Numbered from the stretch's first letter, positions 42,548 to 52,213 are shown. The stretch: 64,000 nucleotides of DNA from DASVTU01 sp036387415 (GCA_036387415.1 DASVTU010000034.1:1-64000), one strand, 5' to 3'. Numbers and translations: made by a program. Notes: generated from the letters alone by a model not told the origin.

Positions 42548-45280
42548 ATGCCAGCAAAAAAATCTACGACGCCTAAAGAGCCGACCGAGCGGGTCTTTTT
42601 AATCGACTCGTTCTCGCACATCTTCCGCGCCTACTTCGCCCCGATGGGCGGACGTATGGAGCCGCTCACCAGCAGTCAGGGACAGGTGACGCAGGCTATC
42701 TTCGTCTTCACTAACATGCTGCGGAAACTGCTCGCAGACGAGAACCCTCACTACATCGCGGCGGTCTTCGAGTCTGAGATTCCGACGTTTCGACACGAAC
42801 TCTCCGTCGATTACAAGGCGAACCGCGCCGTCATGCCGGACGAACTTCAGTCGCAGATTCCCTACATCATGCGCGTCTGCGAAGCCTATCAGATACCAAT
42901 CGTCAACTCGCCCGGCTTCGAGGCCGACGACGTTATCGGTACGCTCGCCGTGCAAGCCGCCGAGCAAGGGTTGCAGGCCGTCATCGTCTCGAACGACAAG
43001 GACATGTGCCAACTGGTGCGCGACCCGTGGATTATCTGCATGCGGCAGAACTCGCAGAACGTCAAACGCAAGGAGCCTGTGCCGCCCGTCGAATGGTGCG
43101 ACGAGGCGTGGGTTGAGACGAAATTCGGCGTCCCGCCCTCGCAGATTGTTGACCTCCTCGGACTCATGGGCGACGCGGTGGACAACATCCCCGGCGCCCC
43201 CGGCATCGGCGCGAAGGGCGCGGTGCAGGTCGTCAAACAGTTCGGCTCCATCGAAAACGCGCTCGCCAATTGGGAAGAGGTCAAACACAAAACCTACCGC
43301 GAATCCCTGCGCGATAACGTGGATTTGATACGCCAGTCGAAGGAGTTAGCGACCATCAGAACCGATGTCAACATCCAACTCGACCTCGACAAACTGCGTG
43401 CGCGTGAACCCAACCGCGCCGCCGCCTACACGCTTTTCCGTGAACTCGAATTCCAGACGCTCACGCGCGAATTCGCCGACGCCGCTTCGCAGGTCGAAGT
43501 GCAGGGCGCGAAACGTAACTACCGACAGATTCGCACGGGCGCAGAACTCGACGCGCTCGTCCGCAAGTTGTGGGATGTCGAACATTGGAGCTTCGCCGTC
43601 GCCGATTCGACCGAGGCCGGAGCGGGGCAGCAAGCGGCGGTGCGCGAACAGTTGCCGCCCGCCGGAATCGCCATCTCCACCGCGCCCCACACCGCTTCCT
43701 ACATCGACCTCCAAAACTTCGAGGGCGGCGCTGACACGGCTGTCGGCGTCTTGCGCGATGTCTTCTCAAACGGCCTGCTCTCGAAGTCGGTGCATGATTT
43801 GAAACGCGCGGTGGCGCTCTTTGCGCCGCTCGGATTGGAGGTTGAAGGCGTCGCCGACGATACGCTTCTCGCAGCCTACCTGCTCGACCCGATTCGTAGT
43901 CGTTACGACCTCGCAGACCTTGCGCGCGAAGCCATCAACGCGGCGGGCTGGTCGGAACCGCCCGACGACACTTGGACGGAAGCGCAATGGCGTGCCGCCG
44001 AGACAGCGGACTTCACCATGCAAGTCTCCGACGTTTTGCACGGGCGCATTCTCGAACAAGGGTTGGAAGCGATTTACAACGAAATCGAATTGCCGCTCGC
44101 GCCGCTACTCTATCGCATGGAACACGCGGGCTTGCGCGTTGACCCGAAGGTGCTCGGCGATTTGTCGTCGGTCTTCGGCGCGGAACTGGCAAAACTCACC
44201 GAGCAGATTCACAAGCTCGCCGGGCGCGAGTTCAAAATTAGTTCGCCCAAACAGGTCGGCGAAGTCTTCGAGGAGTTGAACATCAGTTCGGGTCGTAAGA
44301 CTTCGACCGGACAGGTCTCGACGAGCCGCGCCGTCCTTGAAGAGTTGGCGCAGAAATACGAACTGCCGCGCCTCATCATCGAATACCGCGAACTCGACAA
44401 ACTCAAGGCCACCTATACCGATTCGCTGCCGCATCAAATCGGCCCCGACGGTCGCATCCACAGCCAACTCAACCAGACCGTCACCGCCACCGGACGCCTT
44501 TCCTCAAGCGACCCCAACTTGCAAAACATCCCGATTCGCACCGAACTCGGTCGTCGCATACGCCGCGCCTTCGTCCCCGACAAGGGCAACAAGTTCGTCG
44601 CCGCAGATTATTCGCAACTCGAACTCCGTCTGCTCGCACACATCACGCGCGACGAAAAAATGCTCGCCGCCTTCCAGAACGACGAAGACATCCACGCGCA
44701 GACCGCACGCCTCGTCTTCAATGCTAAGACGCCCGAAGAACTCAAGGACAAACGTCGCTTCGCCAAAATCGTCAACTTCGCCATCGCCTACGCTGTCGAA
44801 CCCTTCGGCCTCTCACAACGCGTCGGCATCTCGCGCAAAGAAGCCAAACAAGTGATTGACGATTTCTACAAAACGTACACGGGCGTTCGTCGCTTCATGG
44901 ACGAAGTGCCTGTGCAAGCGCGCGAGGCGGGCGTCGTCCGTTCCATCTACGGGCGCATCCGTCCCGTTCCTACCATCAACGACCGCAACGGTCAAATCCG
45001 CGCCCGCGCCGAACGCGAAGCCATCAACATGCCGATACAGGGAACAGCGAGCGACATCGTGAAGATTGCGATGATCAAGGTTGACGAGGCTCTGCGGCGG
45101 GAGAACTTGCGGGCGCAGATGGTGATGCAGGTGCATGACGAGTTGCTGGTCGAAGCACCGAAGGCGGAGGCCGAACGTGTGGCGGAGTTGCTGAAGCGAG
45201 AGATGATGTCGGCGGTCGAATTGGACGTGCCGTTGGAGGTCGAAGTCGGCATCGGCGACAACTGGATGGAAGTGAAATAA
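42548..45280 (+). CDS. polA: DNA polymerase I
   Basis: About 910 residues from the ATG at 42548. The N-terminal 5'-3' exonuclease (RVFLIDSFSHIFRAYF, HELSVDYKANR, ADDVIGTLA, VSNDKDMCQLV, GLMGDAVDNIPG) is intact. The middle domain has the 3'-5' exonuclease fold but lacks the DxE (FAVADSTEAG) and the second Asp (HDLKRAVALF), so proofreading is probably lost, as in Taq. Polymerase motifs: A (AADYSQLELRLLAH), B (RRFAKIVNFAIAYAVEPFG, both usual glycines are Ala) and C (QVHDELLVEAP). It acts in Okazaki fragment maturation and repair. Confidence 0.96.
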   Translation: MPAKKSTTPKEPTERVFLIDSFSHIFRAYFAPMGGRMEPLTSSQGQVTQAIFVFTNMLRKLLADENPHYIAAVFESEIPTFRHELSVDYKANRAVMPDELQSQIPYIMRVCEAYQIPIVNSPGFEADDVIGTLAVQAAEQGLQAVIVSNDKDMCQLVRDPWIICMRQNSQNVKRKEPVPPVEWCDEAWVETKFGVPPSQIVDLLGLMGDAVDNIPGAPGIGAKGAVQVVKQFGSIENALANWEEVKHKTYRESLRDNVDLIRQSKELATIRTDVNIQLDLDKLRAREPNRAAAYTLFRELEFQTLTREFADAASQVEVQGAKRNYRQIRTGAELDALVRKLWDVEHWSFAVADSTEAGAGQQAAVREQLPPAGIAISTAPHTASYIDLQNFEGGADTAVGVLRDVFSNGLLSKSVHDLKRAVALFAPLGLEVEGVADDTLLAAYLLDPIRSRYDLADLAREAINAAGWSEPPDDTWTEAQWRAAETADFTMQVSDVLHGRILEQGLEAIYNEIELPLAPLLYRMEHAGLRVDPKVLGDLSSVFGAELAKLTEQIHKLAGREFKISSPKQVGEVFEELNISSGRKTSTGQVSTSRAVLEELAQKYELPRLIIEYRELDKLKATYTDSLPHQIGPDGRIHSQLNQTVTATGRLSSSDPNLQNIPIRTELGRRIRRAFVPDKGNKFVAADYSQLELRLLAHITRDEKMLAAFQNDEDIHAQTARLVFNAKTPEELKDKRRFAKIVNFAIAYAVEPFGLSQRVGISRKEAKQVIDDFYKTYTGVRRFMDEVPVQAREAGVVRSIYGRIRPVPTINDRNGQIRARAEREAINMPIQGTASDIVKIAMIKVDEALRRENLRAQMVMQVHDELLVEAPKAEAERVAELLKREMMSAVELDVPLEVEVGIGDNWMEVK

Positions 45281-45343
45281 AGGCTTGTCGATGTAGAAGC
45301 GTTGCCGCTTGAGGCGCAATGTGCGACCATATCACGGACGCTT

Positions 45344-47224
45344 ATGGCCGACGGAAAATCGACAAAAGAGAAAAATCGGAAAGAAGATGGACGCATCGTT
45401 TACGCGCGCCCGCACGCGGCGGAGGCGTCGAAGGATGAAGACGACGGCCTCGGCAGCGCCATCAATCTCAGTAAACGTTTTTCCATCGCGCCGACGCTGA
45501 CGCCGCTCCTCATCGGCTTCGCGTTGCTCATCGGGCTTGTCATCGGCCTCGGTTATTCGAGCGACAAACAGTTGAAGGGCGTCAGCAGCCGCGCCCTCCA
45601 ACTCGAAAGCCAACGCACCTCACAGTTCAAGTTTCTGCTTCGACTACAAGACGCTCTGCGCCAACTCAACAACGAAGCGCGTGCGCGTGCGCGCGTCGAA
45701 GGCGAAAGTGGTTTGATGCTGCCTTTCAAGTTTCGCATGCGTAATGCGCGCGAAGAACTAGATAAGGCGTTGGACGACTTCGAGCGTCTGTCGCTGGCGC
45801 AGAATGAACAAGGGCGCAACTTCCGCGATAACGTTGTCGCTTATCTGGAAGTGGTTGACGACCTTGAGCGTTATTCGCTGGAAGGTTTTACGAGGTTTCA
45901 GGCCGTGGAACGCGGCCTGGAAAACATCATCGCCAGCGTCGAACGCGAGAAGGATAAGATTCCGCAGGAGATTGAACAGAGCAAACGTGCGGCGAGCGAA
46001 AGCATCTTCTTTCTCACGGTGCTGTCGGTCTTGACGGGTTCGCTCGTCGCGGGCGGCGTGGTCTGGGAAGTGCAGCGTCGTTTCCGACAACTACGGCGCA
46101 ACATCGATGACCTCCGCCGCGAGCGACGTTTCAGTCGTCAGATGCTCAAAGGCATGGTCAGCGCCATCGCCGCCATCGACCACCAAAATCATATTCGCAG
46201 CGCCAACGATGCCTTCTTCCGCGTCTTTCCAGACGCACGCATCGGCGCGTCCATCTACGACAAATTTACGACACCCGAAGGCCTGAAGATGCTCGCCTCT
46301 GCGACGGCCACGCGCGTCGAACGTCCGACCTATCACGGGCGTTGGAATCTTCATCATGGCGGCGCGGACGGCGACGGGCGCACCTTCGACGTTTATTCTT
46401 CGCCGCTCGAAATCGACAACGAACGCGGGCAACTGCTCATGCTTGTGGATGCAACCGAAGCGGCTCAGGCGGAAAACGACCTCCGTCGTCAGGAAGCACT
46501 CGCGGCGGTCGGGCGCGCGGCAGCGCAGGTCGCACACGAAATCAAAAATCCACTCGGCAGCATACGCCTCGGCGTCGCCATGCTCCGCGACATGACGGGC
46601 AGCCCCGAAGCCATCAACACCATCGACCTCGTTGAGCGCGGCATCGACCATCTCAACAAACTGACGCTCGACGTGACGCAGTTCTCGCGTCGTAAACAAC
46701 TCACGCTCTCCGACGTGGACATCAACGAACTGCTCGACGGGAGCCTCGAACTCGTCGCAGACAAGATTCAGGAGAAGCAGACGCCCATCGAACGACGTTT
46801 CAGCGCCGAACCTCTTCGCGTCGAATGCGATGCAGACCAGTTGCGACAGGTCTTCGTTAATCTCTTCGCCAACGCCATTGATGCCAGCCCTGCGCGCTCC
46901 GCTCTGACGGTCTCGACCGCGCGCGTCTCGGTCGAAAGAAGAGTCGGCAGAGATGGCGGCAGTAGTAATGGCGGCGGCGCGAGTGGTCGTCTCGTTTCGC
47001 TTGCGCGCATCGACATCACGGACGCGGGCACAGGCATGGACGAAGCCACGCGCGCGCGCATCTTCGAGCCTTTCTTCACCACCAAAAAACGCGGCACCGG
47101 ACTCGGCCTCGCTATCGCCAAACAGATTGTCGAACAGCACGGTGGCTCGCTCACCGTCGCCTCCACGCCCGGCGAGGGCACAACCTTTACGATTGACCTG
47201 CCACTCAAACAGAGCGACAAGTAG
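45344..47224 (+). CDS. Membrane-bound sensor histidine kinase
   Basis: About 626 residues from the ATG at 45344 (a TTG 42 bases upstream is also in frame). Two spans (about 40-62 and 225-247) bracket a periplasmic helical sensor region (about 63-222). A HAMP-like helical linker (QRRFRQLRRNIDDLRRER), a PAS domain (GMVSAIAAIDHQNHIRSAND) and the HisKA H-box (QVAHEIKNPLGSIR) follow. The ATPase domain has an N-box (NLFANAIDAS), G1 (DAGTGM), F-box (FEPFFTTKKRGTG) and G2 (GLGLAIAK). An Asn/Gly/Ser-rich insert lies between N and G1. No response regulator is adjacent; it starts 64 bases after polA. Confidence 0.93.
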   Translation: MADGKSTKEKNRKEDGRIVYARPHAAEASKDEDDGLGSAINLSKRFSIAPTLTPLLIGFALLIGLVIGLGYSSDKQLKGVSSRALQLESQRTSQFKFLLRLQDALRQLNNEARARARVEGESGLMLPFKFRMRNAREELDKALDDFERLSLAQNEQGRNFRDNVVAYLEVVDDLERYSLEGFTRFQAVERGLENIIASVEREKDKIPQEIEQSKRAASESIFFLTVLSVLTGSLVAGGVVWEVQRRFRQLRRNIDDLRRERRFSRQMLKGMVSAIAAIDHQNHIRSANDAFFRVFPDARIGASIYDKFTTPEGLKMLASATATRVERPTYHGRWNLHHGGADGDGRTFDVYSSPLEIDNERGQLLMLVDATEAAQAENDLRRQEALAAVGRAAAQVAHEIKNPLGSIRLGVAMLRDMTGSPEAINTIDLVERGIDHLNKLTLDVTQFSRRKQLTLSDVDINELLDGSLELVADKIQEKQTPIERRFSAEPLRVECDADQLRQVFVNLFANAIDASPARSALTVSTARVSVERRVGRDGGSSNGGGASGRLVSLARIDITDAGTGMDEATRARIFEPFFTTKKRGTGLGLAIAKQIVEQHGGSLTVASTPGEGTTFTIDLPLKQSDK

Positions 47225-47308
47225 CGTTTGAAGAAGTGATGTGTGACGAGTGATGTTTAGTGAGTCGGTGTCTCTTTGTCCGGTCGGCGTCGTCGCGGGA
47301 ATTGAGAA

Positions 47309-48394
47309 ATGAGGGAAACTCTTAAAGGTTTAGAGTTGAATGAACTGTTTTACGCCGAGGCGGTGAGGCCGATACTCGATGCACACTTTCCGAATCTCCC
47401 GCATACGGCTGCGCTCATCGGTTGGAGTTCGGAGGTCTTGGGTTATGACGACCTTGAATCGACCGACCACAACTGGGGGCCGCGACTCTATCTCTTCCTG
47501 TCCGAACCGGACTACGAGCGATACGCGCAAAACATCTCCGGCGTCTTGAGCGAAAAGCTGCCCGCTGAGTTTCGCGGATACCCGACGCACTTCGAGATTC
47601 CAGAAGGAGGCGACCATCCTGTCGCCGCGCGCGTCGAATCGAGCACGCTCAATCACAAAGTTGACATCGAAACCATCAAGAATTTCTTCGGTTGGTACGT
47701 CGGCGCAAACCCGTTCGACCAACCAACCGTCGCTGACTGGCTCACTTTTCAAGAACACAAACTACTCGGCGCAACCAGTGGGCGCGTCTATCACGACGGC
47801 CTCGGCGAACTCGAACCCGTCAGACAAAAGTTCAGTTACTATCCAGACCAAATTCGTCTCTACATGCTCGCTTGCGAGTGGCGACACGTCGCGGAGGAGG
47901 AAGCCTTCGTCGGGCGCGCGGGCTTCGTCGGAGACGAACTCGGCTCCGCGCTCATCGCCGCGCGCATCGTCCATAGCCTGATGCGAATTTGCTTTATGAT
48001 GGAGAGGAAGTATGCGCCCTATGCCAAGTGGTTCGGCACGGCTTTCTCGCGTCTCGACTGCGCCGGGGAACTCAGCCCCATGCTACGCGAGACGCTCCTT
48101 GCACGCGACTGGCGCGAACGCGAAAAGCACTTGTCAACGGCCTATGAGACGGTGGCGCGACTTCACAACCAACTCGGCATCACACAGCCCTTGCCCGAAC
48201 GCGTCTCCAAACACGGACGCTCCTACATGATTATTCACGCCGAACGTTTCGGCGAAGCCATCTGGCACACCATCACCGACCCCGAAGTCAAACGCCTCAA
48301 ATTCTTCGGCGGCTCGCTCAACCAGTTCGCCGCATTCGACAACGACCTGTCACAACCCTCTCTCTGCAAAGTCTTCAAGTTTCTTTACGAATAA
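47309..48394 (+). CDS. DUF4037-family nucleotidyltransferase-like protein
   Basis: A 361-residue cytoplasmic protein matching DUF4037. A nucleotidyltransferase-like start (AALIGWSSEVLGYDDLESTDH, then WGPRLYLFLSE with the Asp/Glu dyad region) is followed by a helical C-terminal domain with YPDQIRLYMLACEWRHVAEEE and RICFMMERKYAPYAKWFG. The family is uncharacterised; homologues act near regulators or toxin-like nucleotidyltransferases. A lone heptamer-like array (GTGATGT/GTGACGA units, about 47236-47268) precedes it. Its stop lies 15 bases from the convergent DUF1622 gene. Confidence 0.82.
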   Translation: MRETLKGLELNELFYAEAVRPILDAHFPNLPHTAALIGWSSEVLGYDDLESTDHNWGPRLYLFLSEPDYERYAQNISGVLSEKLPAEFRGYPTHFEIPEGGDHPVAARVESSTLNHKVDIETIKNFFGWYVGANPFDQPTVADWLTFQEHKLLGATSGRVYHDGLGELEPVRQKFSYYPDQIRLYMLACEWRHVAEEEAFVGRAGFVGDELGSALIAARIVHSLMRICFMMERKYAPYAKWFGTAFSRLDCAGELSPMLRETLLARDWREREKHLSTAYETVARLHNQLGITQPLPERVSKHGRSYMIIHAERFGEAIWHTITDPEVKRLKFFGGSLNQFAAFDNDLSQPSLCKVFKFLYE

Positions 48395-48409
48395 TATTGC
48401 TATCGCCTG

Positions 48410-48850
48410 TCAGCCAGCCTGGAAATCTTGTGAGGCGGCTTCCGGCTTCGGCGCGTCGGTCGTCCGCGCTTTCTCTAATTCCATCTCTTTTATGAGAAAA
48501 TAGTTTAGCCCCGTGCGGATGACGGCAATCGCACCTAGCTTGCCGATTTGCTCCCAACTCGGAGCCACCGCCGTCGAAAGAATATCCGCGCCTAACTGAA
48601 ATTCCAGTGCCAATGCCAAGTGGCGCGCCAACACCAATCGAATCTGGTTATAATCTTCCGTCTGTCGCCGCGCTAACGCGCCCGCAAATTTGTAAATCGC
48701 TACCACCACGCCCAACGCCACGATGACCGCGCCCACAGTCTCGATGCCCAACTTCAACCACTGAACAGCCGCCACAATCAACTGTTCCGCGCCTCCCGCC
48801 TGCGGCGTTCCCAACCAACCCTCCGCATTCTCCTGTAGCAATCCAAACAT
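48410..48850 (-). CDS. DUF1622-family membrane protein
   Basis: A 146-residue inner-membrane protein with three predicted spans (about 22-55, 72-90, 100-118) and the family signature LALALEFQLGADILSTAVAPSW... then IAVIRTGLNYFLIKEMELEK. DUF1622 proteins are widespread and of unknown function; the shape suggests a small channel or scaffold. The C-terminal 20 residues are polar. It lies between the DUF4037 and hemL genes, opposite in strand to the former. Confidence 0.85.
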   Translation of the reverse strand: MFGLLQENAEGWLGTPQAGGAEQLIVAAVQWLKLGIETVGAVIVALGVVVAIYKFAGALARRQTEDYNQIRLVLARHLALALEFQLGADILSTAVAPSWEQIGKLGAIAVIRTGLNYFLIKEMELEKARTTDAPKPEAASQDFQAG

Positions 48851-48881
48851 GTTTTGAAAATCCTTCTTGTTTGAACTTCCC

Positions 48882-50189
48882 CTAGTTCCTTAACTTTTTG
48901 AAGGCGCGGCGTGCGGCCTCGATGGTTTTGTCAATCAACTCATCCGTGTGCGCGATGCCGATGAAGCCCGCTTCAAACTGCGAGGGCGCGAGATAGACGC
49001 CTTCAACGAGCATGGCATGGAAGAATCGCGCGTAGGTGTCGCGGTCGGCGCGTGCGGCGTCCGTCCAGTCGTTGACGGGTTGGTCGGTGAAGAAGGTCGT
49101 CCACATCGAACCGACGCGATTAGTCTCTGTGTCGATGGCTGCTTCGCGCGCGGCTTCGGCGATGCCTTGTGTGAGGCGTGCGCCCGCGCGTTCCAGTCGG
49201 TTGTAGACGCTTTGGTCGCGGAGGCGTCGCAGAGTGACCAGTCCGGCGGTCATGGCGAGCGGATTGCCGGAGAGCGTCCCGGCTTGATAGACCGCTCCGG
49301 CGGGCGCGATGTGTTCCATGATTTCGCGGCTCGCGCCATACGCGCCGACGGGGAGACCGCCGCCGATGATTTTGCCGAGCGTCGTGATGTCGGGCATGAC
49401 GTTGAAGAGCGACTGCGCGCCGCCGCGCGCGAGACGAAAGCCTGTCATCACTTCGTCGAAGATAAGAAGCGCGCCGTGGCGACGTGTCGTGTCGCGCAAA
49501 CTCTGCAAGTAACCCTCGCGCGGCACGACGCAACCCATGTTGCCGACGACGGGTTCGACAATCACGGCGGCGATTGACTTGCCGTGTTCGTCAAAGATTT
49601 GTTCGAGAGCCGCTGCGTCGTTGAAGGGAGCGGTGATGGTGTTCTGCGCGACGGAGGGCGTGACGCCGGGGCTGTCGGGCAGTCCGAGCGTGGCGACGCC
49701 GGAACCCGCCTTGACGAGTAGGCTGTCGCCGTGGCCGTGATAGCAACCTTCAAACTTGACGATACGGTCGCGCCCCTTCACGCCTCGCGCGAGGCGAAGC
49801 GCAGACATCGTTGCCTCCGTGCCGCTGTTGACCATTCGCACCATCTCGACGGACGGCACGGCGTCGATAATCTCTTCGGCCATTTCCAATTCAAGTTCGG
49901 TCGGCGCGCCGTAGCTTGTGCCGCGCGCGAGTGCTTCGCGCAGAGCCTCGACCACCTCCGCGTCGGCATGACCCAGAATCATCGGCCCCCAGGAGCCAAC
50001 GTAGTCGATGTAGGTTTTGCCGTCCACGTCGGTCATCGTTGCGCCGCTCGCCTCGCGTATAAAACGCGGCACGCCGCCGACGCCGCGAAACGCGCGCACA
50101 GGAGAGTTGACGCCGCCGGGCATCAATTCGACGGCGCGTGCGAAGAGTTGTGTCGAAGCGTCATGTGATTGAGTGCTGATAGGTTTCAT
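48882..50189 (-). CDS. hemL: Glutamate-1-semialdehyde 2,1-aminomutase
   Basis: About 435 residues from the ATG at 50189 (MKPISTQSHDASTQLFARA), the start expected for the family. A 33-residue upstream extension is in frame but unlike HemL. It converts glutamate-1-semialdehyde to 5-aminolevulinate in the C5 route to haem. PLP-enzyme features: MPGGVNSPVRAFRGVGG at the start, SGTEATMSALRLARG, CYHGHGDSLL, FDEVMTGFR and the Lys region TTLGKIIGGGLPVGAYGG-like (TTLGKIIGGGLPVGAYGA). The set is full length and intact. Confidence 0.96.
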   Translation of the reverse strand: MKPISTQSHDASTQLFARAVELMPGGVNSPVRAFRGVGGVPRFIREASGATMTDVDGKTYIDYVGSWGPMILGHADAEVVEALREALARGTSYGAPTELELEMAEEIIDAVPSVEMVRMVNSGTEATMSALRLARGVKGRDRIVKFEGCYHGHGDSLLVKAGSGVATLGLPDSPGVTPSVAQNTITAPFNDAAALEQIFDEHGKSIAAVIVEPVVGNMGCVVPREGYLQSLRDTTRRHGALLIFDEVMTGFRLARGGAQSLFNVMPDITTLGKIIGGGLPVGAYGASREIMEHIAPAGAVYQAGTLSGNPLAMTAGLVTLRRLRDQSVYNRLERAGARLTQGIAEAAREAAIDTETNRVGSMWTTFFTDQPVNDWTDAARADRDTYARFFHAMLVEGVYLAPSQFEAGFIGIAHTDELIDKTIEAARRAFKKLRN

Positions 50190-50245
50190 AGAGGCTATTC
50201 TTAAACATCTTCCGAAGGTGGGCAACTCTCGCGGGAGCGAGACGT

Positions 50246-50286
50246 GAAAAAGCGAAGCCCGCGCACGTTGCATCGGCGCGGGCTTC
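50246..50286 (-). terminator. Intrinsic terminator of the Arg-rich protein gene
   Basis: GC-rich 11-base arms at 50254-50264 and 50276-50286 pair perfectly. On the minus strand they are followed by a T run (GCTTTTTC), about 45 bases past the stop of the 50333-50752 gene. Confidence 0.85.
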
Positions 50287-50332
50287 ACGGCTGAAAGTTT
50301 TATTGTCGGTTGACAGTTTAGTGGCGGCTGTC

Positions 50333-50752
50333 TTAGTAGCGGTTGCGACTCCCAAAGACCGGATGAGTGCGCGAACCAGCACCACGTCGATAATAACCGT
50401 TGCCGCGTCGGCGGTCGTTCCTGTCATAACGCGGGCGGCGGTCGTCGTCGCGGCGTTGGCTACGGATGTAACGGTCTTGTTCGCGTTCGTCGCGGCGAAT
50501 CTCACGACGCTCTTCGCGCGTCAGTGTGCCGTCCGAACGATAGCTGCGCCGCTCGGCGCGGATTTGTCGTTCACGTTCGCGTATCTGGCGAGCCTCGTCG
50601 CGCGTGATTTGACCGGAGCGGATACCGCGCCGGATGCGTTGACGGTCTTGGCGGTCGTTCATGCGTCTGCCGCGATTGCGACCCTGTGCAAACGTCTCGG
50701 TGGAGCCTGCCAGAAGTAATGCGACGACACCTAAAAGAAGAAACTTTTTCAT
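50333..50752 (-). CDS. Arg-rich secreted protein of unknown function
   Basis: A 139-residue protein with a signal peptide (1-22, ending TETFAQ). The mature part is about one third Arg with many Asp/Glu (NDRQDRQRIRRGIRSGQI), then GTLTREERREIRRDEREQDR with a helical heptad character, and a Gly/Tyr/Arg-rich C-terminus. It is probably an alternately charged helix in the periplasm. No family was recognised; similar arrangements occur in CpxP/Spy-like stress chaperones but none of their LTxxQ motifs is present. AAAGGG lies 7-8 bases before the ATG. It ends at the terminator above. Confidence 0.68.
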   Translation of the reverse strand: MKKFLLLGVVALLLAGSTETFAQGRNRGRRMNDRQDRQRIRRGIRSGQITRDEARQIRERERQIRAERRSYRSDGTLTREERREIRRDEREQDRYIRSQRRDDDRRPRYDRNDRRRGNGYYRRGAGSRTHPVFGSRNRY

Positions 50753-51022
50753 CGTTGAACCCTTTCCCTGAATTCTTTATGTGGAAGTCTTGGCATTTAT
50801 GATTCGCGGCTGCCAACGCACCGCCGGAGAGAGAGCTCGATTTGAGAATACCTGCCTCTAAGAACAGCAACCACCATGCCGCTCGACTGTTTCCGCAATT
50901 CCAGCCACGACGACCTTTAAGTGTTGCAACCACAGGCGGCGGCGCTTGCCGTGGCGACGGGTGGAAAAATTCTCCCCGTCGCTAAATAGAACATCGGTGC
51001 ATGGTTTCCGTCGTCACAGCAT
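50753..51022. other. Intergenic region with a short GC-rich hairpin
   Basis: These 270 bases hold no gene. The only structure seen is GCGACGGG / CCCGTCGC (50954-50982) around a 13-base loop, just past the stop of the CrtC-like gene; it lacks a T run. Confidence 0.4.
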
Positions 51023-52213
51023 TTATCCGAAGATGCTGCGCCAGCGTCGGTCGAGCGCAGAGCCGAGGATGAATGTGGCGATGGATGGTTGGAGGTGCGA
51101 GCGTTCGTAGCCGACGAGTTCGGCGTAGGCGCGGCCTTCTGTTTCGGCGTCGCCGTGTCGCCCGCGCACGGCGCACGCGCCTTCCCAGTAGACAATCATG
51201 GTGGTGGCGCGCGTGTCGAGTTCCTGATCTTTGATGACGGGCGTGATGCCGACATCGACGCCGAAACGCGGGACGCGCAGACGCCAACCGCTTGGATACG
51301 TCGCGCCTGTGTGCGGGCTACGCCAACGCCCCGCGACCTCCAACGTGAAATCTTTGCGCGCGAGATGTGTGCGGTTTCCTTCCGCATCGACGAACGAGCC
51401 GCCGGAGAAGGCCGAGGGGCTTCCTCCGCGCTCGCGTATGTGATAGGCCATGATCTCCGCGCCCGTCGAGAGTTGGATGCTAAGCCAATCCCAACCTTCG
51501 GCGTCGCGCGTCTGCCACGTGCCAAACTCCCTGTCCATCCATGCCGAGCCGTGGAAGTGTTCCGTCTCGCCGTGCCAGGTGATGTCGCCTTCGGCCTCCA
51601 TGCGCGTGTAGGAGAAATAACGCGACGCCTCGCCGTGGTCTTTGAAACTGACGCCAGCGCCCTCATGCCCGTTCAAGACAACGGGCTTGACGGGCTTCAA
51701 AGCCACTTCAAAGATGAGATTGTCGCCGAGCGTCGCGCGCAGAATGTGCATGCCGTGTGCTTCGCGCGCCGTCCAGTTGCCGAGTTTGAGATAGTAACGA
51801 TTGTTGCTCGCACGCGCCGGAAGGTCGAAGACGCCGCCCGCGCTCTTGCGATGTTCGTAGCGAAACGTGCCGCGCGATTCGTCTGTGATGGCGAAGTGCG
51901 CGAGATAGAGCGGATTGGCAATCAGTCGCAAGGGAACGACGCCGAAGCGGTCGAGGTCTGTGCGTCGTTTGAAGAAGACCAACTCGAAACCGAAGCGACG
52001 CCCGGCGGTCGTACGCATGTGTCCCGTGTAATACCACCACTCTGTCTGCGCTTCCTCATGCGCGTACAAATCGCGCGGCAACTCGACGCCCCTGTGCTCC
52101 GTCCCATCGCGCAACGTCGAAGCTTCGCCCGCCACCACGTCCGCGATTTGCTCCAACACGTTCGCCGCCGCCTGCTCGATTGATGCGATAAAATTTGTGC
52201 TGTTGGTGCTCAT
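51023..52213 (-). CDS. CrtC/AttH-like lipocalin-fold protein
   Basis: About 396 residues from the ATG at 52213 (MSTNSTNFIASIEQAAANV). The N-terminal part (YAHEEAQTEWWYYTGHM) and C-terminal part (SAWMDREFGTWQTRDAEGWDWLSIQL) match the two-domain CrtC/AttH lipocalin family. Carotenoid 1,2-hydratase belongs here, but most members are of unknown function. No signal peptide is seen, so it is probably cytoplasmic. No carotenoid genes are nearby, so hydratase activity is unlikely to be inferable. The GAGGGGAGC before the ATG is a plausible ribosome site. Confidence 0.78.
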   Translation of the reverse strand: MSTNSTNFIASIEQAAANVLEQIADVVAGEASTLRDGTEHRGVELPRDLYAHEEAQTEWWYYTGHMRTTAGRRFGFELVFFKRRTDLDRFGVVPLRLIANPLYLAHFAITDESRGTFRYEHRKSAGGVFDLPARASNNRYYLKLGNWTAREAHGMHILRATLGDNLIFEVALKPVKPVVLNGHEGAGVSFKDHGEASRYFSYTRMEAEGDITWHGETEHFHGSAWMDREFGTWQTRDAEGWDWLSIQLSTGAEIMAYHIRERGGSPSAFSGGSFVDAEGNRTHLARKDFTLEVAGRWRSPHTGATYPSGWRLRVPRFGVDVGITPVIKDQELDTRATTMIVYWEGACAVRGRHGDAETEGRAYAELVGYERSHLQPSIATFILGSALDRRWRSIFG

